Assembly (NCBI GenBank): GCA_964572855.1
Contig: CAZNGF010000023.1
Coordinates: 1 to 35,239, forward strand
Reading direction: 5' to 3'
DNA length: 35,239 bases
DNA from: CAZNGF01 sp964572855
GTDB lineage: Bacteria > Bipolaricaulota > Bipolaricaulia > RBG-16-55-9 > JAJCYT01
The position numbers and the translations under genes are program-made. The notes under the pieces are model-generated. The model saw nothing but the letters and a program-made list of their open reading frames with translations. It had not been told where the DNA came from and did no database searches. The stretch's first letter is position 1. The number at the start of each line of letters is the position of its first letter. Of the stretch, positions 8,298 to 16,073 are shown in pieces.

Positions 8298-8376
8298 GTC
8301 GAAACGGTTTCGATGACGAGGGCAAAGGGGGCAGTTGGCGCTGTCCCCTCTGCCGTTCCGACCCGGTGAGGGCAAC

Positions 8377-8452
8377 GCAGGGGCCAATGAATTGGCCCCC
8401 TACAAAAACGCACGCCGGGAAGACCTGTGGGGGCGCGATGCATCGCGCCCAC
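8377..8452. repeat. Paired palindromic intergenic repeat, copy 2
   Basis: Arm one at 8377-8403 is a GGGGCCAAT / ATTGGCCCC dyad ending CCCCCTAC. Arm two at 8427-8452 contains the perfect 20-bp palindrome GGGCGCGATGCATCGCGCCC. The arms share GTAGGGG-type ends with copy 1 but come in the opposite order, 23 nt apart. They lie between the convergent 3' ends at 8297 and 8463, so they could also act as a bidirectional termination or RNA-stability structure. The 8298-8376 stretch has no gene; just after the stop is a TCGAAAC/GTTTCGA dyad (8299-8313). Confidence 0.7.
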
Positions 8453-8462
8453 CAGCGCCCGG

Positions 8463-10811
8463 CTATCCGCCCCGTTTCTGGTCGTACATGCGCAGGTCAG
8501 CCTCCTGGATCAGGGCTTCCAGGGGCTGGCCCGAGTCGGGGTTCCAGCTCGACATGCCGACGCTCAGGCTGAGCGGGGGCGCGTCCTCGCACGCGTTCCA
8601 GTCGTCCTGCGCGCGCTGGAGCCGCTCGACCACCGCGGCGGCCTCGCCGTTGGTCTCCGGCAGCAGCACGACGAACTCGTCGCCCCCGTAGCGGAAGATC
8701 AGGTCGCTGGCGCGCACGGTGTCCCGCAGCAGTTGGGCCACCCCTTGTAGCACCCGGTCGCCGCCCAGGTGGCCGTGCCGGTTGTTGATCTCGCGCAGGT
8801 TGTCGACGTCGACGAACAGGATCGCCAGCGGGCGCCCGTGGCGCTGGGCGCGCGCGCCCTCGCGCGCCAGCGTCTCGTTGAAGTGGTGCCGGTTGTAGAG
8901 CCCGGTGAGCGCGTCGCGGATGGCTTGGTCCTTGAAGGCCGCCAGGCGCCGCAGGTTGGTAAGCGCCAGGCCCAGTTGGGCCGCCACCGAGGCCAGCAGC
9001 TCCAGGTCGGTGCGCTCGAAGGCGTTGCGCCGCAAGCTCTCGATGTTGAGCACGCCAAAAAGCGCGTCCTCGACCAGCACGGGGACGCACACCTCCGAGC
9101 GGGTGTCCCCGTGGGCCACCAGGTAACGCGGGTCCTGCGAGACGTCGTTGACCAGCAGCGGCTCGCGCTGGCGCGCGACCCAGCCCGTGATCCCCTGTCC
9201 CAGCGGCAGGCGCGCCCCCAGCGGGGGCCCGGCGTCGGCGTCGGACACGCGGCTGTCCTTGCCGCGCAGGACGAGTTCCTCCCCCTCGCGGACCCAAATC
9301 GCGCTGAAGTCGAAGGCGAAGTCGTGGCGCAGGCGCCGGATGACGTAGTCCAGCAGCGCCGCCTCCTCGTTCAGGTCCGCCAGCTCCTGCCCGAGCCGGT
9401 AGAGGCCGCGCAAGCGCTCCTGGTGTTGGCTGAGCGCGCCCTGTTGGCGCGCGTGGATGAGCGCGAGCGCGGCCAGGTTGGCCAGCGCCTCCAGGGGCTG
9501 GAGCCGCTCGGGCGTGGGCACGCGCCCGTCGCGCGGCTGGGCCAGCGAGATGCGCCCGATGAGCTTGTCCTCTTGGCGCAGGAACAGGTAGAGGTTGTCG
9601 AACGGGTTCCAGTCCCCCTTTTGCGCTTTCGACTCCAACTGGAGCGGCACGCCCTTGTCCCGGATGGCCGGGAACGCCTCGGCCGTGAGGTAGTACCCCT
9701 GCCCGATCCGCTGCCCCTTTTCGAGGATGTCGGCGTTGCCGATGACATCGTGCCGGGCCTTGGACTCCAGCAGCGTCCGGCGCGCGTCCTCGGAGACGCC
9801 GGTGATGTAGACGTCGGAGACCTCGAACGCCTCGGCCTCGGGGGCGACGGGCTGCTCGAACACGATCACCGAGGCCGCCCGGAAGGGCGAGTGCGCCGTG
9901 ACGGTATCGCACACGGTTTGCAGGATGGCATGCACGTCGGACTGCTTCAGGATGTCGGCCCCGATGGCCAGCAGGCGGTTCAGCAGGCGCTGCGAGGCGA
10001 GGCGCTCGCTCATGTCCAACACCTGGCCCTGCGAGGCCGGCGCGCCGTTGTACTCGACCAGGCTGGCGTAGACCTCGACCGGGACGCGGTGCCCGTCGCG
10101 GTGGTGGAGGTGGAGCGTGTAACGGTCGGCGCGCACGCCCCGCTGCAAGCGCTCCACGATCTTCTCGTGCGCCAGCGTGCGGTCTTCGGGCGCGATCACC
10201 TCGCGCATGGGCAAGCCGACCAGCGCCTCGGGGGCGTAGCCCAGCAACTCGGCCAGGGGCGGGTTGGCGTAGACGATGCGCTCGTCCTGAATCACGTACA
10301 CCCCGACGAGCGCGTGCTCGACCAGCGCCCGGTAGCGCGCCTCGGAGCGCTGGGCCCGGTCGCGCAGCAGCAGGTTGGCCAGCGTGAGCGCGGCCAGCTC
10401 GGCGAACACGCTCAACAGCCGCAGGTCGTCCTCGGTAAAGCGGCGGGGCGCGTCCGTGTCGCTGATGTCCAGCACGCCGAACAGCTCGCCGTCGTGGACC
10501 AGCGGCGCGGCCATGACCTGGTTCCAGGGGATGCCGTCGTACTGCGGCGAGCGCCCCGCCCAGCGCGCGTAGTCGCTGACCAGCAGCGGCTCGCCCGCCC
10601 GGGCCGCCTTGCCGGCGATGCCCTCGCCCAGCGCCAAGCGCGTCCCGATCCGCTCGCGCGCGTGCCGGTCGGTGCCGGTCACCAGCTCCAGGGCGCCGGC
10701 GTCGGGGTCGTAGAGGTAGAGCGTGGCGTCCGGGCCGCCCAGCAGGCGGCGCGCCTGTTCGATGATCGGGTCGAGCCGCTCGGCCTGTTCCCGGAGGTCG
10801 ATTTGCTTCAT
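8463..10811 (-). CDS. GAF/PAS multisensor diguanylate cyclase
   Basis: This makes the second messenger c-di-GMP from two GTP. It is cytoplasmic with no membrane span. The 782 aa read as a GAF domain (about 1-155), a PAS domain (about 160-285, YRALVEHALVGVYVIQDERIVYANPPLAELLGY), a GAF-like region (about 290-455), another GAF (about 480-630) and a GGDEF domain (about 640-782). The catalytic signature RYGGDEF is intact (GGDEF 709-713). An RxxD inhibitory site (RASD, 700-703) lies exactly five residues before it, so product inhibition is expected. No EAL or HD-GYP domain follows. The ATG at 10811 is 3 nt after the era stop, so it is the last gene of hutH-era-dgc. The input signal is unknown. Confidence 0.93.
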   Translation of the reverse strand: MKQIDLREQAERLDPIIEQARRLLGGPDATLYLYDPDAGALELVTGTDRHARERIGTRLALGEGIAGKAARAGEPLLVSDYARWAGRSPQYDGIPWNQVMAAPLVHDGELFGVLDISDTDAPRRFTEDDLRLLSVFAELAALTLANLLLRDRAQRSEARYRALVEHALVGVYVIQDERIVYANPPLAELLGYAPEALVGLPMREVIAPEDRTLAHEKIVERLQRGVRADRYTLHLHHRDGHRVPVEVYASLVEYNGAPASQGQVLDMSERLASQRLLNRLLAIGADILKQSDVHAILQTVCDTVTAHSPFRAASVIVFEQPVAPEAEAFEVSDVYITGVSEDARRTLLESKARHDVIGNADILEKGQRIGQGYYLTAEAFPAIRDKGVPLQLESKAQKGDWNPFDNLYLFLRQEDKLIGRISLAQPRDGRVPTPERLQPLEALANLAALALIHARQQGALSQHQERLRGLYRLGQELADLNEEAALLDYVIRRLRHDFAFDFSAIWVREGEELVLRGKDSRVSDADAGPPLGARLPLGQGITGWVARQREPLLVNDVSQDPRYLVAHGDTRSEVCVPVLVEDALFGVLNIESLRRNAFERTDLELLASVAAQLGLALTNLRRLAAFKDQAIRDALTGLYNRHHFNETLAREGARAQRHGRPLAILFVDVDNLREINNRHGHLGGDRVLQGVAQLLRDTVRASDLIFRYGGDEFVVLLPETNGEAAAVVERLQRAQDDWNACEDAPPLSLSVGMSSWNPDSGQPLEALIQEADLRMYDQKRGG

Positions 10812-10814
10812 GCG

Positions 10815-11708
10815 CTAGGCGTCCCTTCCCAGCAGACGCTTGATTTGCGTCGGGTCCTGGTTCCACCTCGCCCGCACGCGCACCTGCAGGTCCAGGTACA
10901 CCTGCGTCCCCAGGAGCGATTCAACCTCCTCGCGCGCGCGCTGGCCGATGCGCTTGATCATGGCGCCGCTCTGGCCGATCAGGATGCCGCGCTGGGACTT
11001 GCGGGCCACGTCGATGGCCGCCGTGACCTCGATCAGCGGCTTGTCCGCGCGTTCCTCGAGATGGATCACCTCGACGGCGGTGGCGTACGGCACCTCCTGG
11101 CGCGTGAGCGCGAACACCTGCTCGCGGATGAGCTCGCCGATCAGGAACTCCAGCGGCTTGTCCACGGTCTGATCCGTCGGGAAGTAGGGCGCCCCCTCGG
11201 GCAGGCGCGCGACGGCGAGCTCGAATAAGCGATCCAGGTTCGCCCCCGTCGCCGCCGAGATCGGGACGTACTCGTCGAACAGGTCCAGCTTGGCGTGCGC
11301 CTCCAGCGTGCGGAGCACGTCCGCTTTGCCGGCGCGGTCGATCTTGTTGACGACCAGGAAGCGCGGGGCGTCGATCCGTTTGAGCCGCTCGAAGACGCCC
11401 CGGTCGTGGGCGCGCGGCGCGCCCCAGGGCTCGACCAGGTAGAGCACGAGATCGAGCCCCTCCAGCGCCCCATAGGCCTGTCGGGTCAGGTAGTCGCTCA
11501 GCCGGTCGGCCGGTTTGTGCAGCCCCGGCGTGTCCACGAACACGAGCTGGGCGTCATCGCGGTTGAGGATGCAGCGGATGCGGTTGCGCGTCGTCTGCGG
11601 CTTGTCCGAGACGATCACGCGCTTGGCGCCCAGCAGCGCGTTGACCAGCGTGGACTTGCCCACGTTGGTCTGGCCCAAAACGCCCACGAAGCCCGACTTA
11701 AAACCCAT
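10815..11708 (-). CDS. era: GTPase Era
   Basis: Era is an essential GTPase that binds the 16S rRNA 3' end and checks small-subunit maturation. The 297 aa show G1 GQTNVGKST at 12-20, G3 DTPGL, G4 NKID and a C-terminal KH domain containing GQSGAMIKRIGQRAREEVE. ATG 11708 (MGFKSGFVGV) is chosen over the upstream in-frame ATG at 11747: it matches the Era N-terminus, has GGGGAG 5 nt before it, and overlaps the hutH stop by 11 nt. Translation is therefore probably coupled to hutH. Era usually sits with rnc, ybeY or recO; lying between histidine ammonia-lyase and a diguanylate cyclase is unusual. Confidence 0.96.
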   Translation of the reverse strand: MGFKSGFVGVLGQTNVGKSTLVNALLGAKRVIVSDKPQTTRNRIRCILNRDDAQLVFVDTPGLHKPADRLSDYLTRQAYGALEGLDLVLYLVEPWGAPRAHDRGVFERLKRIDAPRFLVVNKIDRAGKADVLRTLEAHAKLDLFDEYVPISAATGANLDRLFELAVARLPEGAPYFPTDQTVDKPLEFLIGELIREQVFALTRQEVPYATAVEVIHLEERADKPLIEVTAAIDVARKSQRGILIGQSGAMIKRIGQRAREEVESLLGTQVYLDLQVRVRARWNQDPTQIKRLLGRDA

Positions 11709-13167
11709 ACCACTCCCCGAGTAACTTCTTGCAATGACTGATATCATCGCCCAGGAAGCGGTCCGTTGTCAAGGGCGGCACGCCCGCGGCACAGGCCTCG
11801 TAGCGCGCGCGCGTGCCGGGCGCCATGCCCTCGACGTCGCGGAAGTAGAGGGCCTGGCGCGCGCAGAGCAGCTCAATCGCCAGCACGGTTTCCGCGTTGT
11901 CCAGGATTTGCAGCGCCTTGTAGGCGGCCGTGGTGGCCATGCTGTTGTGGTCCTCGACGCCGCCTGAGGTCGGGATGGAATCGACCACGGCCGGGTGGGC
12001 CAGCACCTTGTTCTCGGCCACCAGCGCGGCGGCGGTGTACTGCGGCAACATGAGCCCGGAGTTGATCCCGCGCGCCTCAATTAAAAATTCGGGCAGGTCG
12101 GGCGTGGCCAGCAAGAGCGCGGTCCGGCGCTCGCTCAGGCTGGCGACCTCGGCGGCGGCCGTCCCGAGCAGCTCGGCGGCCAGCCCCAGGATCTGGCCGT
12201 GGAAGTTGCCGCCCGACACCGCCCCGTCTTCGAAAACGAGCGGGTTGTCGGTGGCGGCGTTCATCTCGATCTCGAGCCGCCCGGCCGCCCAGTCGAAGGC
12301 GTCGCGCGAGGCGCCCAGCACCTGCGGAGCGCAGCGCAGGCTGTAGGGGTCCTGCACGCTCGGGTTCTGGTCGAGCAACGCGCTGCCCTCCAGCAGCGCG
12401 CGCATGTCCGCCGCCACCGAGACCTGGCCCGGGTGCGGCCGGGCGGCGTGCAGGCGCGCGTCGAGCGCGGCGCGGTGCCCGCCGTAGGCCTCCAGGCCGA
12501 GCGCGGCCAGGCCCGTGGCGGCCTCCAGCAGCGCCCGCGCGCGCGTCCAAGCCACGAACAGGATCCCAAGCGTGACCTGCGTCCCGTTGATGAGCGCGAG
12601 CCCCTCCTTGGGCTGGAGCACGAGCGGGTCGAGCTCCAGGCGGGCCAACAGCTCGGCGCCGGAGAGCGCGTCGTCCCCGAGTTTGGCGCGCCCCTCCCCG
12701 ATCAGGATCAAGGCCAAGTGCGCCAGCGGGGCCAGGTCGCCGCTGGAGCCGACCGAGCCCTTGGCCGGGATGCACGGGACGACGCCCGCGTTCAGCAGCG
12801 CGGCCATGCGCTCGACCAGCGCCGGACGCACGCCGGAGACGCCCGAGAGCAGCGCGTTGAGCCGGAACAGCAGCGCGGCGCGCGCGCACGGGTCGGGCAG
12901 ATCCGGCCCCACCCCGACCGCGTGGCTGCGCACGAGATTGAGCTGGAGCTGGTCCAGCTCGGCCTTGGAGATGGTCGTGTCGCGGAACTTGCCGAACCCC
13001 GTGTTGACGCCGTAGACGCGCGCGTCACTTTCCAAGAGCGCCTCGACGCTTGAGCGCGAGACCGCCACGCGCGCGCGCGCGGCACGCCCCAGCGAGACGG
13101 AGGCGCCTTCGAAGACGATCCGCTTCGCGTCTGGGAGGTCGAGTCGGTGGCCGTCGAGTTCGATCAC
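11698..13167 (-). CDS. hutH: Histidine ammonia-lyase (MIO enzyme)
   Basis: HutH deaminates L-histidine to trans-urocanate using the MIO prosthetic group. The protein has 489 aa, near the usual 500-510. Seen: Tyr52 in YGVNTGFG, the His-selectivity Ser-His pair (81-82, NLVRSHAVGVG), the MIO loop GSVGSSGDLAPLAH (tripeptide 141-143), EGLALINGTQ, and a VEDHNSM segment with the family Glu. The MIO tripeptide reads Ser-Ser-Gly rather than the usual Ala-Ser-Gly; I believe some annotated HutH proteins share this, so activity is not excluded. The start is GTG 13167, 8 nt after TATACT. No hutU, hutI or hutG is in the window. An aromatic ammonia-lyase is less likely, since those usually have His-Leu or Phe-Leu at the selectivity pair. 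Confidence 0.92.
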   Translation of the reverse strand: MIELDGHRLDLPDAKRIVFEGASVSLGRAARARVAVSRSSVEALLESDARVYGVNTGFGKFRDTTISKAELDQLQLNLVRSHAVGVGPDLPDPCARAALLFRLNALLSGVSGVRPALVERMAALLNAGVVPCIPAKGSVGSSGDLAPLAHLALILIGEGRAKLGDDALSGAELLARLELDPLVLQPKEGLALINGTQVTLGILFVAWTRARALLEAATGLAALGLEAYGGHRAALDARLHAARPHPGQVSVAADMRALLEGSALLDQNPSVQDPYSLRCAPQVLGASRDAFDWAAGRLEIEMNAATDNPLVFEDGAVSGGNFHGQILGLAAELLGTAAAEVASLSERRTALLLATPDLPEFLIEARGINSGLMLPQYTAAALVAENKVLAHPAVVDSIPTSGGVEDHNSMATTAAYKALQILDNAETVLAIELLCARQALYFRDVEGMAPGTRARYEACAAGVPPLTTDRFLGDDISHCKKLLGEWYGF

Positions 13168-13175
13168 GGGGAGCG

Positions 13176-13204
13176 AGTATAACCCGCGGGGAACGCGTTG
13201 CCAA
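13176..13204 (-). promoter_or_regulatory. Leaderless-type promoter of hutH-era-dgc
   Basis: On the reverse strand TTGGCA (13199-13204), a 17-bp spacer and TATACT (13176-13181) are followed by 8 nt and the GTG start of hutH. Both boxes are close to consensus. The short distance leaves no space for a Shine-Dalgarno sequence, so the transcript should start at or within a base or two of GTG. Confidence 0.75.
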
Positions 13205-13225
13205 GGGGATCAGCGGGCGATAAAG

Positions 13226-13252
13226 CGTCGCGCCAGGCGCGCTGGCGCGACG
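13226..13252 (-). terminator. Rho-independent terminator after the 86-aa gene
   Basis: A perfect 11-bp stem (CGTCGCGCCAG / CTGGCGCGACG) closes a 5-nt loop. On the reverse strand it is followed by CTTTATC, a short T tract. It begins 6 nt after the stop at 13259 and separates this gene from the hutH promoter. Confidence 0.75.
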
Positions 13253-13258
13253 GCCGGG

Positions 13259-13519
13259 TCAGTGGGGGAGGTGGGGGGAGAAGGGGTCGTCGAACAACGA
13301 TCCGGGCAACGCGGCCGCCCAGTGGGTCTTCAAGTAGGCGCGCAGCGCCTCGCGGTCGGCGTCCGGCAACCAGCACAGCACCCGGGTCAAACGCCGGGGC
13401 TCAATCTGTTCCAGGAGCGCATCCAGCGTCGGCTGGCGCTCGTGCACGGGGCCGAGCCGGCTCAACCCGGCGGCCGCCTGGATCAGGCTCCGCTCGTGCG
13501 TCTGTGCCAATGCGGTCAT
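13259..13519 (-). CDS. Hypothetical small cytoplasmic protein, 86 aa
   Basis: Family not recognised. ATG 13519 is chosen because AAAGGAG lies 8-9 nt upstream; the ATG two codons earlier would sit only 2 nt from that site. The protein looks soluble and helical: MTALAQTHERSLIQAAAGL, then LDALLEQIEPRRLTRVLCWLPDADREALRAYLKTHW, ending in a Pro/His-rich tail (FDDPFSPHLPH). It has one Cys and no signal peptide or membrane span. It has a clear promoter and a clear terminator, so it is a self-contained transcription unit despite its size. Confidence 0.65.
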   Translation of the reverse strand: MTALAQTHERSLIQAAAGLSRLGPVHERQPTLDALLEQIEPRRLTRVLCWLPDADREALRAYLKTHWAAALPGSLFDDPFSPHLPH

Positions 13520-13562
13520 GGGCATCTCTCCTTTCAAGGGCTTCCGTCGATACGAGCGCAGC

Positions 13563-13579
13563 GCGGGCTTGACGCCCGC
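13563..13579. promoter_or_regulatory. Hairpin in the long leader of the 86-aa gene
   Basis: GCGGGC / GCCCGC with a 5-nt loop lies between the promoter (13644-13672) and the ribosome site of the gene at 13519. It sits in a leader of roughly 120 nt, unusually long next to the leaderless genes nearby. No known riboswitch class is recognised. Confidence 0.35.
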
Positions 13580-13643
13580 ACGCTCGAACACGTTATTACA
13601 CGTCCGTGAGATGCAACTGCGGAGTGCCGGGAAATTGGCGTTT

Positions 13644-13672
13644 ATTTTAACGTACAACGCGTTTGCCTGCAA
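13644..13672 (-). promoter_or_regulatory. Promoter of the 86-aa gene
   Basis: On the reverse strand TTGCAG (13667-13672), an exact 17-bp spacer and TAAAAT (13644-13649). It begins within the short gap after the 3' end of the hydrolase gene (stop at 13679). Confidence 0.65.
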
Positions 13673-13678
13673 GCGTTC

Positions 13679-15313
13679 TCAGCGGGAGAACTGGAAGTCC
13701 GTCAAATAGAGCGCGCCGTTGGGCGTGTCGTCGAAGCGCAGGCGCAGCGCCGCCACGCGCGCCGGGTCGAGGCCCTCGAACGCGGCCAGCGGGAAGCGTA
13801 GCGTGGTGAGCAGGTTGCGCAGCAGGAAACGGCCGCTTTGGGGATCGCGCACCTGCGAGCCGACCGGAAACGGGACGCCGCCAAGCGCGCGCGTCGAGAC
13901 CCAGGCTTCGTTCCCGTCGCGGTCGACCAGCCCGACCCGGAAGTGAGCCACCTGCCCGTCGGGATTCAGCGCGTCGAAGCGCGTGTGGTCCGGGTTCTGC
14001 GCCGCGCGCAGCGCGAGGTGCGTGTAGGCCGAGACGTCGCCGTGCTCGGGCGGGATCTCGGTCTCGTACGCCGCATCGGGTTTGAACCATTGCAGCGCCA
14101 GCGCGCTCGCCTCGTTGACGAGGGCGGTCGAACAGGCGCGCTCCAAATCGGGGCCGCAGGTGTGGGGGTCGCGCAGGGAGCTCCACGCGCTCTCGCCGCC
14201 GAGCGCGTTGGGCGCGCCCAGGGGGTGGTCGAAGCGGTCCAGATCCAGTCGAACGGGATCGACGTATGATACCCAACGCGGGACCTCCGGCGCGGCCGGG
14301 GTCGGGGTGTCGCCGGTGAAGGCGTCGCGCAGCTCGGTTTCGTCGAACAGGTAGCGCCGCAGGAAAGCCGTCGCGGTGGTTTGGGCCACGCGCTCCTGGG
14401 CCGCGCGCTGTATCAGTTCCAGGCCCGTGCAGCCGCCGTCGGTGTCCCAGAGCGCGTTGAAGTGGTTGTGGTTCGCGCCGAGCACGAACGACAGGTGCGC
14501 GGGCGCGTCGCCCTTCGCGGCCAGCGCTCGGTCGAAAAAGCGCGCCCCGCGGTAGTCCAGCACGTCGCCGTCGCAGGCCGGCACGAGCGCGTGATACGGC
14601 ACGCCGGCGATCGACAGCCCCCGCTTGTCCGTGGGCGCGATCGAGAGCACGGCTCCAATCGAAAACGGGTCCTCAAGCTCGCGGTTGAGGGCGTAAGCCG
14701 CCACCACGGCCTCGCCGCCGCGCGAGTGGCCCACCAGGCCGATTCGGGTCAGGTCGACGTGCCCGACGAAGACTTCCCCGACTTCCTCGGACGGGGCTTG
14801 TGCCCAGCGGCGCCAGTGCTTCAGGTGGTCCAGCAGCAGGTGGCCCCGCTCCGGCACGCGGTCGAAGCCGCTGCTGTTGACCCGGTTGGCGTTGACCGAG
14901 ACGGCCACGAAGCCGTGCGAGGCCAGGTGGTCGATCAAATACTGAAAGCCCTCGTGGTGCGGCACGGGGTTCTGACAGTCGGGGTTGAAACCCACCCCGC
15001 ACGTCCCGCGGTTGCCGTGGATGAGCAACACGAGCGGCGCCGGCCCACGCGGAAAGCCTTTGGGGTAGCTCACCGCGGCCCAGCGGTCGACCGGGAAGCT
15101 GACGCCGTCGATTGGGATCCCCTCGGGATGGTCGGCGCGGCTGTCGTAGGCGGCGCGCGCGACCTCAAAGGGACCGGGGCAGGCCGTGTCGAGCGGGAGC
15201 TCGGTCGCGGGGCTCAGCGCCGTGCAGTCGCGCGGGGCGTCCTGCGGGGCGGCGGGCGCAACGAGCCCGATCAATCCCAGCACGCAGAGCGACCCGACTT
15301 TGAGGTACCTCAT
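13679..15313 (-). CDS. Secreted alpha/beta-hydrolase with C-terminal accessory domain, 544 aa
   Basis: An exported serine hydrolase of unknown substrate. The signal peptide is residues 1-24 (MRYLKVGSLCVLGLIGLVAPAAPQ). Residues about 60-350 form an alpha/beta-hydrolase: oxyanion-side LLIHGNRG near 97-103, nucleophile Ser197 in GHSRGG, a probable acid in ACDGD (247-250) and His282/284 in GANHNHFN. Several cysteines could form disulfides outside the cytoplasm. Residues about 360-544 are strand-rich (VARVAALRLRFDD-type, ALYLTDFQFSR) and resemble a carbohydrate-binding or jelly-roll appendage. The ATG at 15313 is set by a promoter whose -10 ends 7 nt before it. Esterase or lipase activity is the likely class. 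Confidence 0.85.
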   Translation of the reverse strand: MRYLKVGSLCVLGLIGLVAPAAPQDAPRDCTALSPATELPLDTACPGPFEVARAAYDSRADHPEGIPIDGVSFPVDRWAAVSYPKGFPRGPAPLVLLIHGNRGTCGVGFNPDCQNPVPHHEGFQYLIDHLASHGFVAVSVNANRVNSSGFDRVPERGHLLLDHLKHWRRWAQAPSEEVGEVFVGHVDLTRIGLVGHSRGGEAVVAAYALNRELEDPFSIGAVLSIAPTDKRGLSIAGVPYHALVPACDGDVLDYRGARFFDRALAAKGDAPAHLSFVLGANHNHFNALWDTDGGCTGLELIQRAAQERVAQTTATAFLRRYLFDETELRDAFTGDTPTPAAPEVPRWVSYVDPVRLDLDRFDHPLGAPNALGGESAWSSLRDPHTCGPDLERACSTALVNEASALALQWFKPDAAYETEIPPEHGDVSAYTHLALRAAQNPDHTRFDALNPDGQVAHFRVGLVDRDGNEAWVSTRALGGVPFPVGSQVRDPQSGRFLLRNLLTTLRFPLAAFEGLDPARVAALRLRFDDTPNGALYLTDFQFSR

Positions 15314-15320
15314 GCCACGC

Positions 15321-15348
15321 ATTATTGGACGGAGGCGCGCCATGTCAA
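15321..15348 (-). promoter_or_regulatory. Leaderless promoter of the secreted hydrolase
   Basis: On the reverse strand a perfect TTGACA (15343-15348), a 16-bp spacer and AATAAT (15321-15326) are followed by exactly 7 nt and the ATG at 15313. The next upstream in-frame ATG overlaps the -10 box. Confidence 0.75.
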
Positions 15349-15373
15349 CGGGGCGCTGCGAGGCGAGCGGGTC

Positions 15374-15403
15374 TTGCAATCCGTTTCGAACTGGCTTTAC
15401 AAT
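15374..15403 (+). promoter_or_regulatory. Leaderless promoter of uracil-DNA glycosylase
   Basis: TTGCAA (15374-15379), an 18-bp spacer and TACAAT (15398-15403) are followed by 6 nt and the ATG at 15410. It is divergent from the hydrolase promoter; both start codons are leaderless by geometry. Confidence 0.7.
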
Positions 15404-15409
15404 GCCGGC

Positions 15410-16048
15410 ATGGACGCGCAAACGCCGTCGCTGTTCGGGGACGAGGGCGGCTCGGGTTTCCGCGCGCTGGACTGGGAGCCGTTGACCGAGACGGCCTCGG
15501 GCTGCACGCGCTGTCGGCTCTGTGAGGGGCGCACGACGGTCGTGTTCGGGGAGGGGAACCCAAACAGCCCGGTCGTGTTCGTCGGCGAGGGGCCGGGCGA
15601 ACAGGAGGACCTGACGGGCCGGCCGTTTGTGGGCCGGGCGGGCCAGTTGCTGGACAAGATTCTCGCGGCCGCCGGCATCCCGCGCGAATCGGTCTACATC
15701 ACCAACATGGTCAAGTGCCGCCCGCCCAACAACCGCAACCCCGAGCCGGACGAGATCGCGGCCTGCTGGCCCTACCTGGAGCAGCAGCTCCGGCTTATGC
15801 GGCCCAAGGTCATCGCCGCGCTGGGCAACGTGCCGGCGCAGTACTTTCTCAAGACCAAGCAGGGCATCACCAAGACGCGCGGCCAGTTCTACCCCTGGAA
15901 AACAGGGGTCGAGATCTTCCCGATGTACCACCCCAGCTACCTGCTGCGCAACGCCTCGCGCGCGCCGGGCAGCCCCAAGCACCAAACCTGGCAGGACATC
16001 CAAACGCTCAAGGCGCGCCTGGACGAGCTGGGCGAGACGCCGGCCTGA
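15410..16048 (+). CDS. Family 4 uracil-DNA glycosylase, iron-sulfur type
   Basis: It removes uracil from DNA at deaminated cytosines, starting base-excision repair. The 212 aa match the thermostable family-4 (UDGa) type. Four cysteines for a [4Fe-4S] cluster are visible: two in CTRCRLC near residues 32-38 and two in MVKCRPPNNRNPEPDEIAAC near 102-121. The active-site motif GEGPGEQEDLTGRPFVGRAGQLLD is at about 59-82 and the HPSYLLRN motif near 178. ATG 15410 is chosen because the -10 box sits 6 nt upstream and the protein start fits the family. Family-4 enzymes are common in thermophiles and high-G+C bacteria. Confidence 0.95.
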   Translation: MDAQTPSLFGDEGGSGFRALDWEPLTETASGCTRCRLCEGRTTVVFGEGNPNSPVVFVGEGPGEQEDLTGRPFVGRAGQLLDKILAAAGIPRESVYITNMVKCRPPNNRNPEPDEIAACWPYLEQQLRLMRPKVIAALGNVPAQYFLKTKQGITKTRGQFYPWKTGVEIFPMYHPSYLLRNASRAPGSPKHQTWQDIQTLKARLDELGETPA

Positions 16049-16073
16049 GCCGCTGCCGATCCGCCTTTTTACG

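Noticed and set aside
8299..8313. TCGAAAC-G-GTTTCGA dyad right after the protease stop as an operator or terminator
   Set aside because: No gene begins nearby on either strand and no T tract follows. A partly similar stretch at 4442 shares only one half, so chance is adequate.
8769..11228. 819-codon forward frame opposite the diguanylate cyclase and era
   Set aside because: Antisense shadow; the reverse strand carries intact GGDEF and Era motifs.
11734..11967. Short forward frames over the hutH C-terminus
   Set aside because: No ribosome site; the hutH family motifs lie on the reverse strand.
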